Part shown: in pieces, positions 47,715 to 59,689 of the stretch
Layout of the letters: each line of letters starts with the position of its first letter
Position numbering within the stretch: the first letter of the stretch is position 1
Assembly (NCBI RefSeq): GCF_007565055.1
Contig: NC_044559.1
Location: 36,237,046 to 36,301,045, forward strand
Origin: Rhinopithecus roxellana
Taxonomy: Eukaryota > Chordata > Mammalia > Primates > Cercopithecidae
DNA: 64,000 nt
Reading direction: 5' to 3'
Position numbers and translations under genes: made by a program
The notes under the pieces: model-generated
The model's input: the letters and a program-made list of their open reading frames with translations, nothing else
Told to the model about the DNA's origin: nothing
Databases searched by the model: none

Positions 47715-50370
47715 TTTTTTTTTTTAACAATAGACTTTATGTTTTAGAGCAGTTTTAGTTTAATGGATAAATGAGCAGAAAGTACAGAATGTTTCCAAAT
47801 ACTCTCTTATCACCCCATCCCCAGGTCCTCTGTTACAAGTGTCTTGCGTGAATATGGTACATTTGTTACAAAGAATGAGTCAGTGTTGATAAATTACTCA
47901 TTAACTAAAGTCCATAGTTTATGTTAGGGTTCACTTTTGTGCTGTATATTCTATGGATTTTCACTAATGTGTAGTGACATGTATCTACCATGATCATTTC
48001 ATACAGAATATTTTAATTTTTCTAAAAATAACCTGTGCTCTTCTTGCTTATCTCTTCCTCCCTCCAAACTCTTGGCAACCACTGATATTTTTACTGTCTC
48101 CATAGTTTTTCCTTTTCTAGAATGTCATAAAGCTGGAATCATGTACTACGTAGGCTTTTAATTTTGGCTTCTTTCGCTTAGCAATAAGCATGTAAAATTC
48201 CTTTATGTCTCTTCATGACATAATAACCTATGCCTTTTATTGCTGAATTATGTTCCATTGTATGGAAACCATCTTTTGTTTATCCACTTACCTATTGAAG
48301 AACATCTTGATTGCCTCCAAATTTTGACAATTATTAATAAAGCTGCTATAAACATCTGTGTGCAGGTTTTCGTGTGGACATATTTTCAGCTCTTTCAGGT
48401 AAATACCATGGAGCGCAATTCCTGGATGGTAAGACAAAGTTATGTTTAGTTTTGTGAGAAACTGCGAAAGTGGCTGGCTGTATCATTTTTCATTCCCAGC
48501 AGCAATGAATGAGAGTTCCTGTTGCTCTAGATCCCTGCCATCTTTTGTCAGCATTTAAGATTTTAGCTATTCTAATATGTGTGTAGTGGCATCCCATTGT
48601 TATTTTAATCTACATTTCCCTGTGACATGTAATGTGGGACATCTTTTAACATGCTTATTTGACATCTATGTGTCTTCTTTGGAAAGGTGTCTGTTCATAT
48701 CTTTTGCCTTTTTTAAAATTGAGCTTGTTTTCTTGTTGACTTTTAAGGGATTCTTGCATATTTTGGATACCAGTCCTTTATCAACTTTATGTTACAACTA
48801 TGTTCTCCCAAGCCGTGGCTTGTTGTTTCATTCTCATAACAATGTCTTTCATTGAGGAGAGGTTTTCAATTTTAATAGAGTCCAAATTTAATTTTTTTTT
48901 TTTGCATCGTTTATGCTTTTGTTGCTGTATCTAAAATGTCATCACCAAACCCAAGGTCACCTAGATTTTCTCCTATGTTACCTTCTGGGAGTTTCATATT
49001 AAATAATTTTGCATTTTACATTTACGTCTGTGATCCATTTTGAGTTAGTTTTTGTAAAAGATGTAAGGTCTGTATCTAGATGATTATTTCTATTATTACT
49101 ACTGTGGTTCCCTGTTGTTCCAGCAATATTTGTCCAATAGACAATCCTTTCATTGTTGAATTGTTTTTTCTATTTTGTCAAAGATCAGTTGACTATATTT
49201 GTATGTGTCTATTTCTGAGCTCTCTATTCTGTTTCCTTGATTTATTTGTCTATTCTTTTGCCAGTCCCAGGGACTGACTTGATTACTGTAGCTTTATAGT
49301 AAGTCCCAAAGCCAGGTAGTGTCAATCTTTGACTTTTTTCTTTTTCTTCAACATTGTGCTGGCTATTTTAGGTCTTTTGCATTTACATACAAATTTTAGA
49401 ATCAGTTTGATAATAAATTTAGTAAATTTATTACTAAAAATCTTACTGGTTTTGATTTGTATTACACTGAATCTGTATATCAAGCTGGGAAGAACTGGCA
49501 TATTGCCAGTATTAGTTTTCCTATCTGTGTTCATGTACTATCTCTTTATTTATTTAGATTTTTGGTTTCTTTTATTGTTTGTAGCTTTCCTCATACCAGT
49601 CTTGTACATATTTTGTTAGATTTATACCTCAGTATTTCTCTTCTTTTGGTCCTAATGTAAATGGTATTGTGTTTTCCTACTTGTTCACTGCTGGTGTATA
49701 AAAAAATCAATTGTATGTTACCCTTGTGTCCTGCAACCTTGCTGTACTGCCTTATTAGTTCTAGAGGGCTATGTGTTGTTGTTGTTGTTGATTCCTTGGG
49801 ATTTACTTCGTAGACAGTCATATCATTTGTGAAAAAAGACAGTTTTATTTCTTCCTTCCCAATCTGTATAACTTTTATTTCCTTCTCTTGTCTTATTGCA
49901 GTAGCAAGGACTTCTCTTGTCTTATTGCAGTAGCAATGAAAATGTTGAATAGAAATGGTGAGATGAAACACCCTTACTTTATTCCTTTTCTTGGAAGGAA
50001 AACATTGTTTCTCACCAGTAAATATGATGTTTTTATAGAAGTTTATCAAGCTGAGGTATTTTCCCTCTATTTCTAGTTTGCTGAGTTTTTATTATGACTG
50101 AATGTTGGATTTTGTTAATGCTTTTTCTCCATCTATTGATATGATCATATGATTTTCTTTGTTAGCTTATCGACATGATGGATTGAATCAATTGACTTTG
50201 AATGTTGAACCAGCCTACCATACTTGGAATAAGTTCTACCTGCTTCATTATTGTATTTAAATTATCTTAGCTTAAATATCGCTCTACTAGAGAATATTTT
50301 GTTCCTTGATCCATATTATTAATTTACTGTCCACTAGATTCTAGTTTTTCTTGTTTGTTTTGTAAAGAAA
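47715..50370 (-). mobile_element. L1M (MB/MC-like), antisense
   Basis: Reversed 3' UTR near 47720, then reversed ORF2 to about 50370, in correct order. A 29-bp tandem duplication lies at 49882-49939. All frames are broken. Confidence 0.75.
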
Positions 50371-50387
50371 AATTAGAGACCAGAGAT

Positions 50388-50700
50388 TATTTTATTTTAT
50401 TTTATTTTATTTTATTTTTGTGATGGAGTCTCACTCCGTCACCTGGGCTAGAGTACAGTGGTGCTATCTCAGTTCACTGGAACCTCTGCCTCCCAGGTTC
50501 AAGCGATTCTCCTGCCTCAGCCTCCCGACTAGCTGGGACTACAGGTGCGCGCTACCACGCCCAGCTATTTTTTTGTATTTTTAGTAGAGACGGGGTTTCA
50601 CCATGTTGGCCACCCTGGTCTAGAACTCCTGACCTCGTGATTCGCCTGTCTCGGCCTCCCAAAGTGCTGGGATTGCAGGCGTGAGCACCATGCCTGGCCG
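50388..50700 (-). mobile_element. Alu, antisense, with (TTTTA)n tail
   Basis: Tail of tttta units at 50388-50419, then a full complementary dimer ending 'atgcctggcc'. Confidence 0.94.
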
Positions 50701-51434
50701 GGGCTGTATTTTTTCTTAGCCTACCGATCCTCCTGGGGAAAAGTTCTGTGCTACTGCTTTGGAGTTGTAGGTTGGTGGGCTTAGTGGCCTGTTCCTCTTA
50801 GAGTGACACCGCTACTTTATGTACAGAGCACTAGATGGAGATAGTAGTCCCTGGAGTCTTCTCAGCTTGGGTCTTTTGGCATGCAACACTCTGCCTTATG
50901 AGTGAGGTGGGATGAAGACTTTTGGGTCCAATGTTGTTAGTCTGCAGGAATTGGTGTATAGCTACCACCCTATGAGTGGCAACTGGGCAGAGGAAGAGCA
51001 CCCAGACCTCTCATAATCTTTCTCAGAACAGAGCTTCTGTAACCCAGAGCTGGAAGGAATGAGAAGTGCTGGTATCCTGGAAGGAATGAGAAGTGCTGGT
51101 ATCCTGCCACTCCTAGTGAGATATTGCTGGCCTGGAGTGGGAGTTGAGGGATAAAGGGGCCTTATGTTCTTGGCTTTACTTGCCTGTGGTAGAATTTCTG
51201 TCATGCTGAACTGATTGTATGTGTGTGAGGCAGGGTTGAGGGGGTTGGGGTAAGTAATGTATCTATTGCCATAGACTATTGCTGTTCTTTTTGAGTAAAT
51301 GTTTCTTTATTTGGTGGTATTCTTAGTAAAATTTTCTGAGAAGGTTAATGGTTGCTTTTTATAATTTTTACCAATTATAATTTTTTTCCTAGTGGGAGTG
51401 TTTGTGGAACTCCTCATGTTACCATTCTGTAAGT
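50701..51434 (-). mobile_element. Possible L1M 5' region, antisense
   Basis: Relatively GC-rich sequence continues the L1M at the point where its 5' end is expected. Identification rests on position more than on sequence. A perfect 27-bp tandem duplication is at 51051-51104. Confidence 0.4.
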
Positions 51435-51450
51435 GAGCTTCGTATTCTTT

Positions 51451-51753
51451 TTCCTTCTTTTTTTTTTTTGAGACAGAGTCTCACTCTGTTGCCCAGGCTG
51501 GAGTGCAGTGGTGCGATCTTGGGTCACTGCAACCTCTGCCTCCTGGGTTCAAGCGATTCTTCCGCCTCAGCCTCCCGAGTAGCTGGGACTATAGGTGTGT
51601 GCCACCATGCTCGGGTAATTTTTTGTATTTTTAGTAGATACAGGATTTCACCGTGTTAGCCAGGATGGTCTGGATCTCCTGACCTCGTGATCCACCTGCC
51701 TTGGCCTCTCAAAGTGCTGGGGTTACAGGCGTGAGACAACACCACACCTGGCT
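51451..51753 (-). mobile_element. Alu, antisense, with 16-bp TSD
   Basis: A full complementary dimer. Flanks gagcttcgtattcttt (51435-51450) and gagcttcatattcttt (51754-51769) differ at one base. Confidence 0.96.
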
Positions 51754-51769
51754 GAGCTTCATATTCTTT

Positions 51770-52762
51770 AGGAATTAGTTGGTATTATAATCATGGTTTT
51801 AGAGCTACTACATATACTATACTAGCTATACTTTACATATTAGCTATGTTTATGTATATAATAATTCTAACTTCTAATTGTTTGTATCAGGGTGTTAGAG
51901 TAGTTATTTAGTATTTATTTATATTGCCATGCACCTTTACTACATATCCATTCATTCAGATCAGTTATAATTGTGAGCATATATTTGTAATACTTTCTCT
52001 CAGAATTATACTTTAATTAAAAGAACATTTATATTAATTTTAATGTTTCACAAGATGCATTGTAATTGTAATTTTTGATTACACAAAAAATATGTATCTC
52101 AAATATATATATCTTGAGCAAATGTACCTATTCATAAATGAGTACAATCTATAGACTCCACTTAGGTAAGGTACAAAAACAGCAAATGAATTTATGCTGT
52201 TAGAATAGTGGTAATATTCTTATAGTTTTTTAGGTGAGTGCTGATTACTTAGTTGTGTTCATGTTGTGAAAAATCATTGAGTTTTTGACTTCTGATATGT
52301 GCAGTTTTATGCATGTTATACTTAAATAAAAACTTAACATTTTATTATGGGGTCCATATGAGTTATAAAGTTTTAACCAAATACAGTTTAGACTAAATTT
52401 ACTACATTTAACATTTTACTTATTTGGTATTTTAAAATTATGTTTTGAGCCTCTAGTTTTAAGATGGCTTGTTTCCTATCTTTGTAACTGAAAAAATAAT
52501 TTATAATATAAATTATTATGAGTATTAAAAATTCTTTTTGATATTGTGTCTCCTCAAAGCATTTTAAGATGCTATGAGCCTCAAAATATTTTTTTTGAAA
52601 TATTGAAGTTTAGAGGTCATTTATAAATTGTTAACAAATATGTTTTTCCCACCACAATTCCAGGGAAAACTCTATATACAAAGTACACCCTTTATATAAC
52701 ATATATAAAATCAGGGAGGTCATTTTATCCTTTGTAATACATTTTTAAATTTTATTCTGTAG
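51770..52762. other. Unique intronic sequence leading to the second exon
   Basis: No repeat could be named. The 3' end holds the acceptor tract tttattctgtag. Confidence 0.55.
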
Positions 52763-52917
52763 GACTATTTTGAAAGAAAGTGGGTTTGCCAGATACCTTC
52801 ATTCAGCTGTTCTTATCAATGGAGCTATGCTTATTTTTGGAGGAAATACCCATAATGACACTTCCTTGAGTAACGGTGCAAAATGTTTTTCTGCCGATTT
52901 CCTGGCATATGACATAG
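52763..52917 (+). CDS. ATRNL1: Next internal exon of the attractin-family gene, Kelch repeat
   Basis: This 155-nt exon starts with G, which completes the Trp codon left open by the exon 25 kb upstream, and ends with the first base of the next codon before a GTATGT donor. It encodes 51 whole codons. Visible features are a Kelch blade (RYLHSAVLINGAMLIFGGN with an FGG doublet), an N-glycosylation sequon (NDT) and the Cys of GAKCFS. The product is ATRN-like (ATRN has closely similar RYLHTAV and FGGNTHNDTS motifs), but residue differences favour ATRNL1. Each exon alone is not a multiple of three (184 and 155), but together they are 339 nt, so skipping both would keep the frame while skipping one would not. 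If the donor were not used, the frame would run to a TAA at 52989. Confidence 0.9.
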
Positions 52918-53963
52918 GTATGTATCTGTTAGGATTGTACAAAGTAGGAAATATCAGAAATTTTCCATATAGATATTCTCAAATACATTAATTGATAGCG
53001 TGTGTATTTGTCATTTTAGAGATAAGTGATAGAATATGAATGGAATTCTTTCTAATTTCAGCATCGTAGTATTATAGTAATAGAGCCGTGAGAGCAGAAG
53101 TACTGAGCAGAAGTAGTGGTAGATACAGAGGAGTACCAAAAGCTGGATTTGGATGTCCTTTTTGACGACTTTTTATGTTGTTTCCCTTTGTGAACACTAT
53201 TATCGGTTTATTGTGTTTGCTACATATTAATTTTGATAATGGGTAGATATGGAATACTGTCAAATTATGTAAATTTTTATACATAGTAGGAATGTAAGCA
53301 TTTTAGATTTTAAGGGATAAGCAAAAATATATTTTATATTAAACATTTCAGATATACTTACTAAGTATAGGAATCTGATAGAACTGGAGAAAGGAATAGA
53401 GATAGTAGAGCTAAAGAAATAAGATTTTGAGACGAAATGGAAACCCAGATGTATCTAGGAAACAACTACATAAGCATGTTTTCCCAAAGAACCAAAAACA
53501 GAATGCATTTATACGACTCACCAGTTTTATTTATGCAATGTATGTAGTTCTATCAATTTCTGAATATTTAAGTGAATGTATTTATTGAAATACTAAATTT
53601 AGGTATCCAGTAGACCCTTGTAGTGAAAACATTGTTTTTCTATGTATCAAACTATATATAAAACTTAGCTGATATTTAAAATATACTTATCAGTACTTAA
53701 GAGCACCTTTTATTGAGGGTATAAATAAAGTATTATACCAATTTGAAGCAAGCAGGAAACATTTTTGTAAGTAAAAATAAAAGAATAACACATTTAATAG
53801 ATGTAAGAAGTATACTTTTTCTCTTAAACTTCATAAAGGCACATAATCTGCTTTGGTAAATTATTTCAAGTAGAATCATGTAAAGAAAACTATGACTATT
53901 AATAAGCACTTTAATCTTTTTACTATTACGGTTGTTTCAAAGGAAATTCCTAGTAATAAAGTT
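52918..53963. other. Intronic sequence after the second exon
   Basis: About 1 kb of unique-looking AT-rich DNA. No further exon was recognised. Confidence 0.5.
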
Positions 53964-53969
53964 AAGCAT

Positions 53970-53975
<6 letters not shown>

Positions 53976-54024
<49 letters not shown>

Positions 54025-54314
54025 AGACAGAGTCTCGCGCTGTCGCCCAGGCTGGAGTGCTGTGGCTGGATCTCAGCTCACTGCAAGCTCCGCCTCCCGG
54101 GTTCACGCCATTCTCCTGCCTCAGCCTCCCGAGTAGCTGGGACTACAGGCGCTGCCACCTCGCTTGGCTAGTTTTTTTTTTTTTTTTGTAGTTTTTAGTA
54201 GAGACGGGGTTTCACCGTGTTAGCCAGGATGGTCTCGATCTCCTGACCTCGCGATCCGCCCTTCTTGGCCTCCCAAAGTGCTAGGGTTACAGGCTTGAGG
54301 CACCGCGCCCGGCC
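53976..54314 (-). mobile_element. AluY-like, antisense, with long T tract and TSD
   Basis: A 52-nt T run (53972-54023, partly TSD) precedes a well-preserved complementary dimer with young-type 'gcaagctccgcctcccggg'. The repeat aagcatggtttt flanks it at 53964-53975 and 54315-54326. A second T run (54173-54187) lies in the middle A-rich linker. Confidence 0.96.
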
Positions 54315-54329
54315 AAGCATGGTTTTATA

Positions 54330-54892
54330 ATTTAATCTTTTTCTTTTTGAAATAATAATTTGAAGTGATAACTCCTGATGAATATGGGATTGTCTTAGCT
54401 TTTAGGAGGCTCATTAATCACTGTTTGAAATTAGTCAAATGGGTTGAATGAAGTACTGAATCTAGGCTGGCAGTGACTTTATCTCATTGCTAGGTTGGGC
54501 CTGTCAATATGTATTTGTTTTGGCTATGGTGATAAGACACTGGGCTTATTTTTATGGAAGTTGATGAAAGTTTTGTTTGTTTTTCTTCTGGGGAAAAATG
54601 TCCCACAAAAAGTATAGATGGTTGTTGTTATTGTTAAAAATCCACGAAGTGGAATTTTGAACTTTTGCAAAAGGTTCTTCAAGGAGCTTCCACACAATGT
54701 CTGTACTTTGATAAAGAATTTAAGGTTGAGCTATTTTCTGGCTGACATAATGAGAATGTATTTTTATTTTTTTCATATTGTTGAAGATTATGATATATCA
54801 AGTTTTATGTGTCAAAAAACTTAGGTGAAAAAATTTGGAGAATTTTGTTTCAGAAATAGAAAGATGGCAGATTATGATGATTCTAATTATTA
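54330..54892. other. Intronic sequence without recognised feature
   Basis: Nothing that I can name. Confidence 0.45.
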
Positions 54893-55085
54893 CTAGTTAT
54901 TTAATTTCCTTCTATGTGCTAGGTACTATGTTAAGTAATTTATATACAAAATCTTTAACCTACCTTTGTAGCATGGTATTATTATCCTAATTTTCAGAAG
55001 ATTAAACAGACGACAGTAACAGGAACTTGCCAAAGCCATGCAGGTAGTAGGTGGTAGATCTAACTTTTTTAACTCCTGAAACTTG
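54893..55085 (+). mobile_element. MIR SINE, sense
   Basis: Phrases in MIR order are visible: 'tatgtgctaggtactatg', 'tattattatcctaattttca' and 'gccatgcaggtagtaggtgg'. Confidence 0.75.
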
Positions 55086-55089
55086 TGGT

Positions 55090-56703
55090 AGTCTTTCTAT
55101 TTGACTACATCATGCTGATTAGTTGGGCCCATTGTATGTTCTTAATTATGACAACAAATTACCTTATTCTTAGTAATGCTTGTTTCTTAATGCTGTGGAA
55201 ATATAGAAGCAAATATGAGTTCCATTTTTTCAAGCAAGTTGTTCAGAATGGAGGAAGGAATAGCATATTTTAAACAATTTTATATTTTAACAAAGGTTTT
55301 TGTTTTTTTCCCCCTGTGCTAACACTGACAACAAAAACATAAAGACAGTTCCACAATTCAACATAGATTAAAACTGTTTGGCTTTATCTCATTTGATTAT
55401 TTGTAGGTAGTTCTCAAAAAGGTTCTCTAAGATAATCTGTATTTATCCTCCTGGGTTTGTAGTATGAAATGTTGGACTATTTTCCTGGGAAAAGGTATTT
55501 TTCATATTATTCTTTATACTTCAACAAATGTCTTCAAAATAATTGTTTTGCTTATGGAGTATGTTTTTGTGGAAATAGATATAAGCGTTGTTTAATAAAC
55601 CAATTAGGAAACAGAAAAAATGTCATGTTGCTAGTTTTTCTTTTCACTGTGGTGCACTAGGACTTTTTTGGTGCATTTATGGAAGGCACTTAAAAACTTA
55701 GCTGATTGCTTTGTGTTATATGATGTTTAAATAAATAGGAATATTTGTACCATTTCTAATTTTTTATTGTTGCAAAATGTATTATGTCAACCTTACTGCC
55801 ATAGTAGATTTTACACAGTCAATATCGCTAATCTTTGGGTATATAACCTTGGCTTCACAGTTCCCATTCTATTATTGCATAATGGATGTAGAAGGCATAT
55901 GCTGGTGATTTCCAAACGTGGCCATACCTTGGCATATTCTTTGGAGGTTGGCTGGAAAAAAAAAAACTAACTTATATAATCAGATTCTTTGAGATTAGAT
56001 ACTGGGCCTCTATGTTTTTAAAAAGTGACTAAAGTGCAGCTGATAATACAGCTAGGGTGGTGAATAAGATAGGTTGAATATAACACATAGCATGAGACAT
56101 TTCTTAATTTGACTGTAACATATGACGTGACACATTTCCTAATGTTCTAGTTTGTAAATCTAGTTTGAGGTCGGATTTAATTTTTTTTGTTATTGTTAGC
56201 GCTGTTATTATTACTTTCAGAAAGCCACCATGACACCTTCTTCAAGGTTGACAAGAACTTTCTGGTTAAGATAACCTTCTATTTAGAATTCACACAGAAT
56301 TCTGAAACAAGATGAAAAACAACTTATTGACCATATTTTTCTTTATCAAAAAGATAATAGAGGATAATATAAACATGAAAATGTAATTTCCTGAGTTAGA
56401 TTATTTAAGAATGGGTAGGGAATAGGATTTATATAAGAACTATATTTTGCAGAAAGCAGAATAGCCAAAATTTCAAATGAGATTGAAAGAATAATCGAGT
56501 TTTCAGAATAAATTCCCTGAACATAGTGGTTTACTTATGACATTAATTTCTTTATAGGTGATTATTTAAAAACTAAATCAGTAAAAACTGAAAAGTAATT
56601 TTGTATTTGAGAAAGTAATATTTTAATTGGTAGTATATAATAATGTATATTCTTAACCATTTTATTATACAGTGAAATTGCAGTTCTGTGTACTCTTAAA
56701 AGA
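55090..56703. other. Intronic sequence without recognised feature
   Basis: About 1.6 kb of AT-rich DNA. Short open frames here have no family resemblance and no splice-flanked exon was seen. Confidence 0.5.
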
Positions 56704-56713
56704 TCACTTAACT

Positions 56714-57010
56714 GGCCGGGCATGGAGGCTCACTCCTGTAATCCCACCACTTTGGGAAGTTGAGGCAGGCTGGTCACCTGAGATCGGGAGTTTGAGAATG
56801 GCCTGACCAACATAGAGAAACCCTATCTCTAGAAAAATACAAAAATTAACTGGTTGTGGTGGTGCATGCCTTTAATCCCAGCTACTCAGGAGGTTGAGGC
56901 AGGAGAATCACTTTTACCCTGGAGGCAGAGGTTGTGGTGAGCCAAGATCGCACCATTGCACTTCAGCCTGGGCAACAAGACCGAAACTCCATCTACAAAA
57001 AAAAAAAAAA
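56714..57010 (+). mobile_element. Alu (S/J-like), sense, with TSD
   Basis: A dimer from 'ggccgggcatggaggctc' to an A run. Flanks tcacttaact (56704-56713) and tcacttagct (57012-57021) differ at one base. Confidence 0.95.
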
Positions 57011-57019
57011 TTCACTTAG

Positions 57020-57574
57020 CTTATTAATGAAGCCTAGGATACTTGACTTTGCCCAACTCTTTGGAGTGATATATATGTATACATATGTAATAGATATAGT
57101 TTGGTAAGGCATATAATTTCATAGCAAAATCATATTCAAATTAAGTTATCTAGTTATTTAATTTTTTGGAATACTTAGGCAAGATTATGAAAATTCCAAT
57201 CTGCTTGCTCTTCATGTTTATAGTTATTTTTATTTTCTGGAAGTTATTTTATTAGTTCCTCTCTCTGTTTATCAGTATTTCTCTATGCACTTTATTAAAT
57301 TCTTAGGGCTTTTTCTTGATGAAAGTGGTACCACTTAGCTGGCCACCTGAAAGAAACAGTTTCTTTGTAGATCAGGAAAATCCTTAGAATCATTCGCACA
57401 TTTTTTTCAATGAATTTAGCCAACTGTTGACTGTTTTAAGCTTCATTGTATCCTTTGCTTAAGGTGTTCTCTTTTTTGGGAGGATTCTGTACAAGAAATA
57501 GTAGTTTATTCTTTTTTAAAAAGAGGCCACTCAGTAAAAGAAAAAATAACCTTTTATTTTGAGGAAAGGATGAA
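57020..57574. other. Intronic sequence without recognised feature
   Basis: Nothing that I can name. Confidence 0.45.
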
Positions 57575-57795
57575 CTAACATTTATCTAATGTTTTCAATA
57601 GTGCTTGGCATGTCACACATGATTTATAATATAATTATTATTACATCTGTGTAGTGTACATTAGTATATTTAATTTGTAGAAGACGACACTGATTTACCA
57701 TGGTTAAACCCAAAGTCACACAGGCTATAAGATGTTGTATTCAGAATTTAAAGTTAAGTCTACATTCAGAGTCCTTTTGATACCAACACTATACA
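57575..57795 (+). mobile_element. MIR SINE, sense, diverged
   Basis: Order of 'gtgcttggcatgtcacaca', 'attattattacatctgtg' and 'aacccaaagtcacacaggct' fits MIR. Confidence 0.65.
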
Positions 57796-57921
57796 CTATG
57801 ATATTTTTTTTTCCTGGTTTAACAGGAAAAAAATGGAATTTTAGTTGGAAAGAATTTGTTAGTGTAATAAGACATTCAAAAATAGTTTTTATCAATAGAT
57901 TTAATCATATTTCTGAGATGT

Positions 57922-57981
57922 ATTTGAATTTCACTCTGTATATAGAAATGAATTTCACTCTGTATTTGAATTTCACTCTTC
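57922..57981 (+). repeat. Three copies of a 16-bp motif
   Basis: The motif gaatttcactct with a following gtat occurs three times, with a 10-bp spacer between the first two. Confidence 0.8.
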
Positions 57982-58525
57982 CAATCTATTTGATTGGAAA
58001 ATAGTGACCTCAAGATAGAAAATCTAGGAGAAACAAAAGATAATGGATAATGAATCTCTCTCATTCTTAACAAGTCTACATCCATTTTGAGAGACTGTAT
58101 TGAATACAAAAATTACTGAATAAAGATAAATGAAAAAATGCTCTGAAAAAGCAGACTCTTTAATAAATAGTGCTGGGAAAAGTTGACATTCATTTGCAGC
58201 AATATGAAACCACACCCTCCCCTCTAAACTAAAAATGGATCAAAACAATAAAACAACAGAAAACAGGAAAAATACTTCAAGACATGGGTCTGGAGAAGAT
58301 TTTATGAAAAAGGCCACAACAGCACAGGCAACAAAAGCAAAAGTAAACAAATGCTATCATATAAAAATAAAAACTTCTGCAAAGCAAAGGACAATCAACA
58401 GAGTGAAAAGACAACCTACAGAAGGGGAGAAAATATTTGCAAACAAATCTGACAGGGGATTAACATCCAGAATATATAAGGAATTAAGAAAATCTCAACA
58501 GTAAAGAAAACCACACCAAACAATT

Positions 58526-58605
58526 ACACCATTTTGTAAATATTTTTTGTGTAAACACAAAATAGTTTTGTGTAAACACAAAAGCACACCATTTTGTAAA
58601 TATTT
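58526..58605 (+). repeat. Nested direct repeats with an 18-bp near-palindrome twice
   Basis: acaccattttgtaaatattt occurs at 58526-58545 and 58586-58605. Between them ttttgtgtaaacacaaaa, which is self-complementary except for its central two bases, occurs at 58545-58562 and 58566-58583. Confidence 0.95.
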
Positions 58606-59007
58606 AACAAAAATAGGCAAATGATCTCAACAGACATTTCTCAGAAGAAGACATACAAATAACCAATAGTATATGACAGCATGCTCAACATCAGTGATCA
58701 TCAGAGAAATACAAATCAAAACACAATGAAGTATCATCTCTCACCATTTAGGATATTTATTATCAAAAAGACAAAAAAATATCAAATGCTGGTGAGGATG
58801 GAGAACAAAGGGGAAATGGTTTTGGTGGAAATGTAAGCTAGTACAGCCACTATGGAGAACAGTATGGAGGTTCTTCAAAAAACTACAAATAGAACTATTA
58901 CATACCACTACTGGATATGTATCCAAAGGAAAGAAAATCAATATATTAAAGAGACACCTGCACCACCAGGTTTATTGCAGTGCTATTCACAACATCCAAG
59001 ATATGGA

Positions 59008-59097
59008 TAGGGTAAATTGTGCTTATTTTAGAATATTAAAATATTTTGGTTCCAAGTTGGTTCCAAGATATGGAATATTCCAAGATATGGAACCAAC
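59008..59097 (+). repeat. Insertion in L1 made of a distant copy and a palindrome
   Basis: 59008-59041 matches 60070-60103 at 32 of 34 bases. 59056-59097 is a 42-bp palindrome-like unit around tggaatattcca. Standard L1MA has neither. Confidence 0.9.
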
Positions 59098-59689
59098 TAG
59101 GTTTCTAACAAGAGATGAATGAATTTGAAAAATGTCGTATATATACATGCCGAAATACTATTCAGCCATAAAAAGAATGAAGTCTTGTCATTTGTGGCAA
59201 CATGATGGAACTCGAAGACATTATGCTAAGCGAAATAAGCCAGGAACAGAAAGTTAAACACTGTATGTTTTCACTCATATGTGGAAGCTAAAAAAAGTTG
59301 ATCTAGAGGAAAAAGGTAGAACAGAGGATACTAGAGTCTGAGGAGGGTAGGGAGAAGTGGTAGGTTACACAGAGAGATTTGTTAAAGAATACAAAATTAC
59401 AGCTAGAGAGGAGGAATGCATTGTCGTGTTCTATAACACTGTAAGATGGCTATAGTTAACTACTATGTATAGTTTCAAATATCTAGAATGAGGATATTGA
59501 ATATTTCTAACAAAAAGAAATGATAAATGTTCGCGATGATTGATAGGTCAATTACCCTGATCTGATCACTATACATTATATGTATTGAAGCATCACTATC
59601 TACTCCATTAATATGTACAATTATTATTTCTTAGTTAAAAAATGTAAAAAAGGAAAAAAGTTTAAAAAAAATCTTACCTCTTGGGGGAA

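Larger units (their letters stand above)
58120..59645 (+). mobile_element. L1MA-like 3' half, sense
   Basis: Late ORF2 and the 3' UTR are in order from about 58120 to 'ttatttcttagttaaaaaatg'. It contains two unusual insertions, at 58526-58605 and 59008-59097. Confidence 0.75.

Noticed and set aside
49591..50049. 152-codon minus-strand frame
   Set aside because: Part of decayed antisense L1M ORF2; no independent gene signals.
52770..52772. TTG as a start codon in the second exon
   Set aside because: It encodes the Leu of TILKESG in a continuous Kelch sequence that is joined to the upstream exon.
55469..55970. Two short sense frames after the second exon as possible exons
   Set aside because: No Kelch or other domain match and no proper acceptor-donor pair; expected continuation (Cys-rich start after DIA) is not found.
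58235..58504. 89-codon sense frame
   Set aside because: A fragment of L1MA ORF2 that ends at the repeat disruption.
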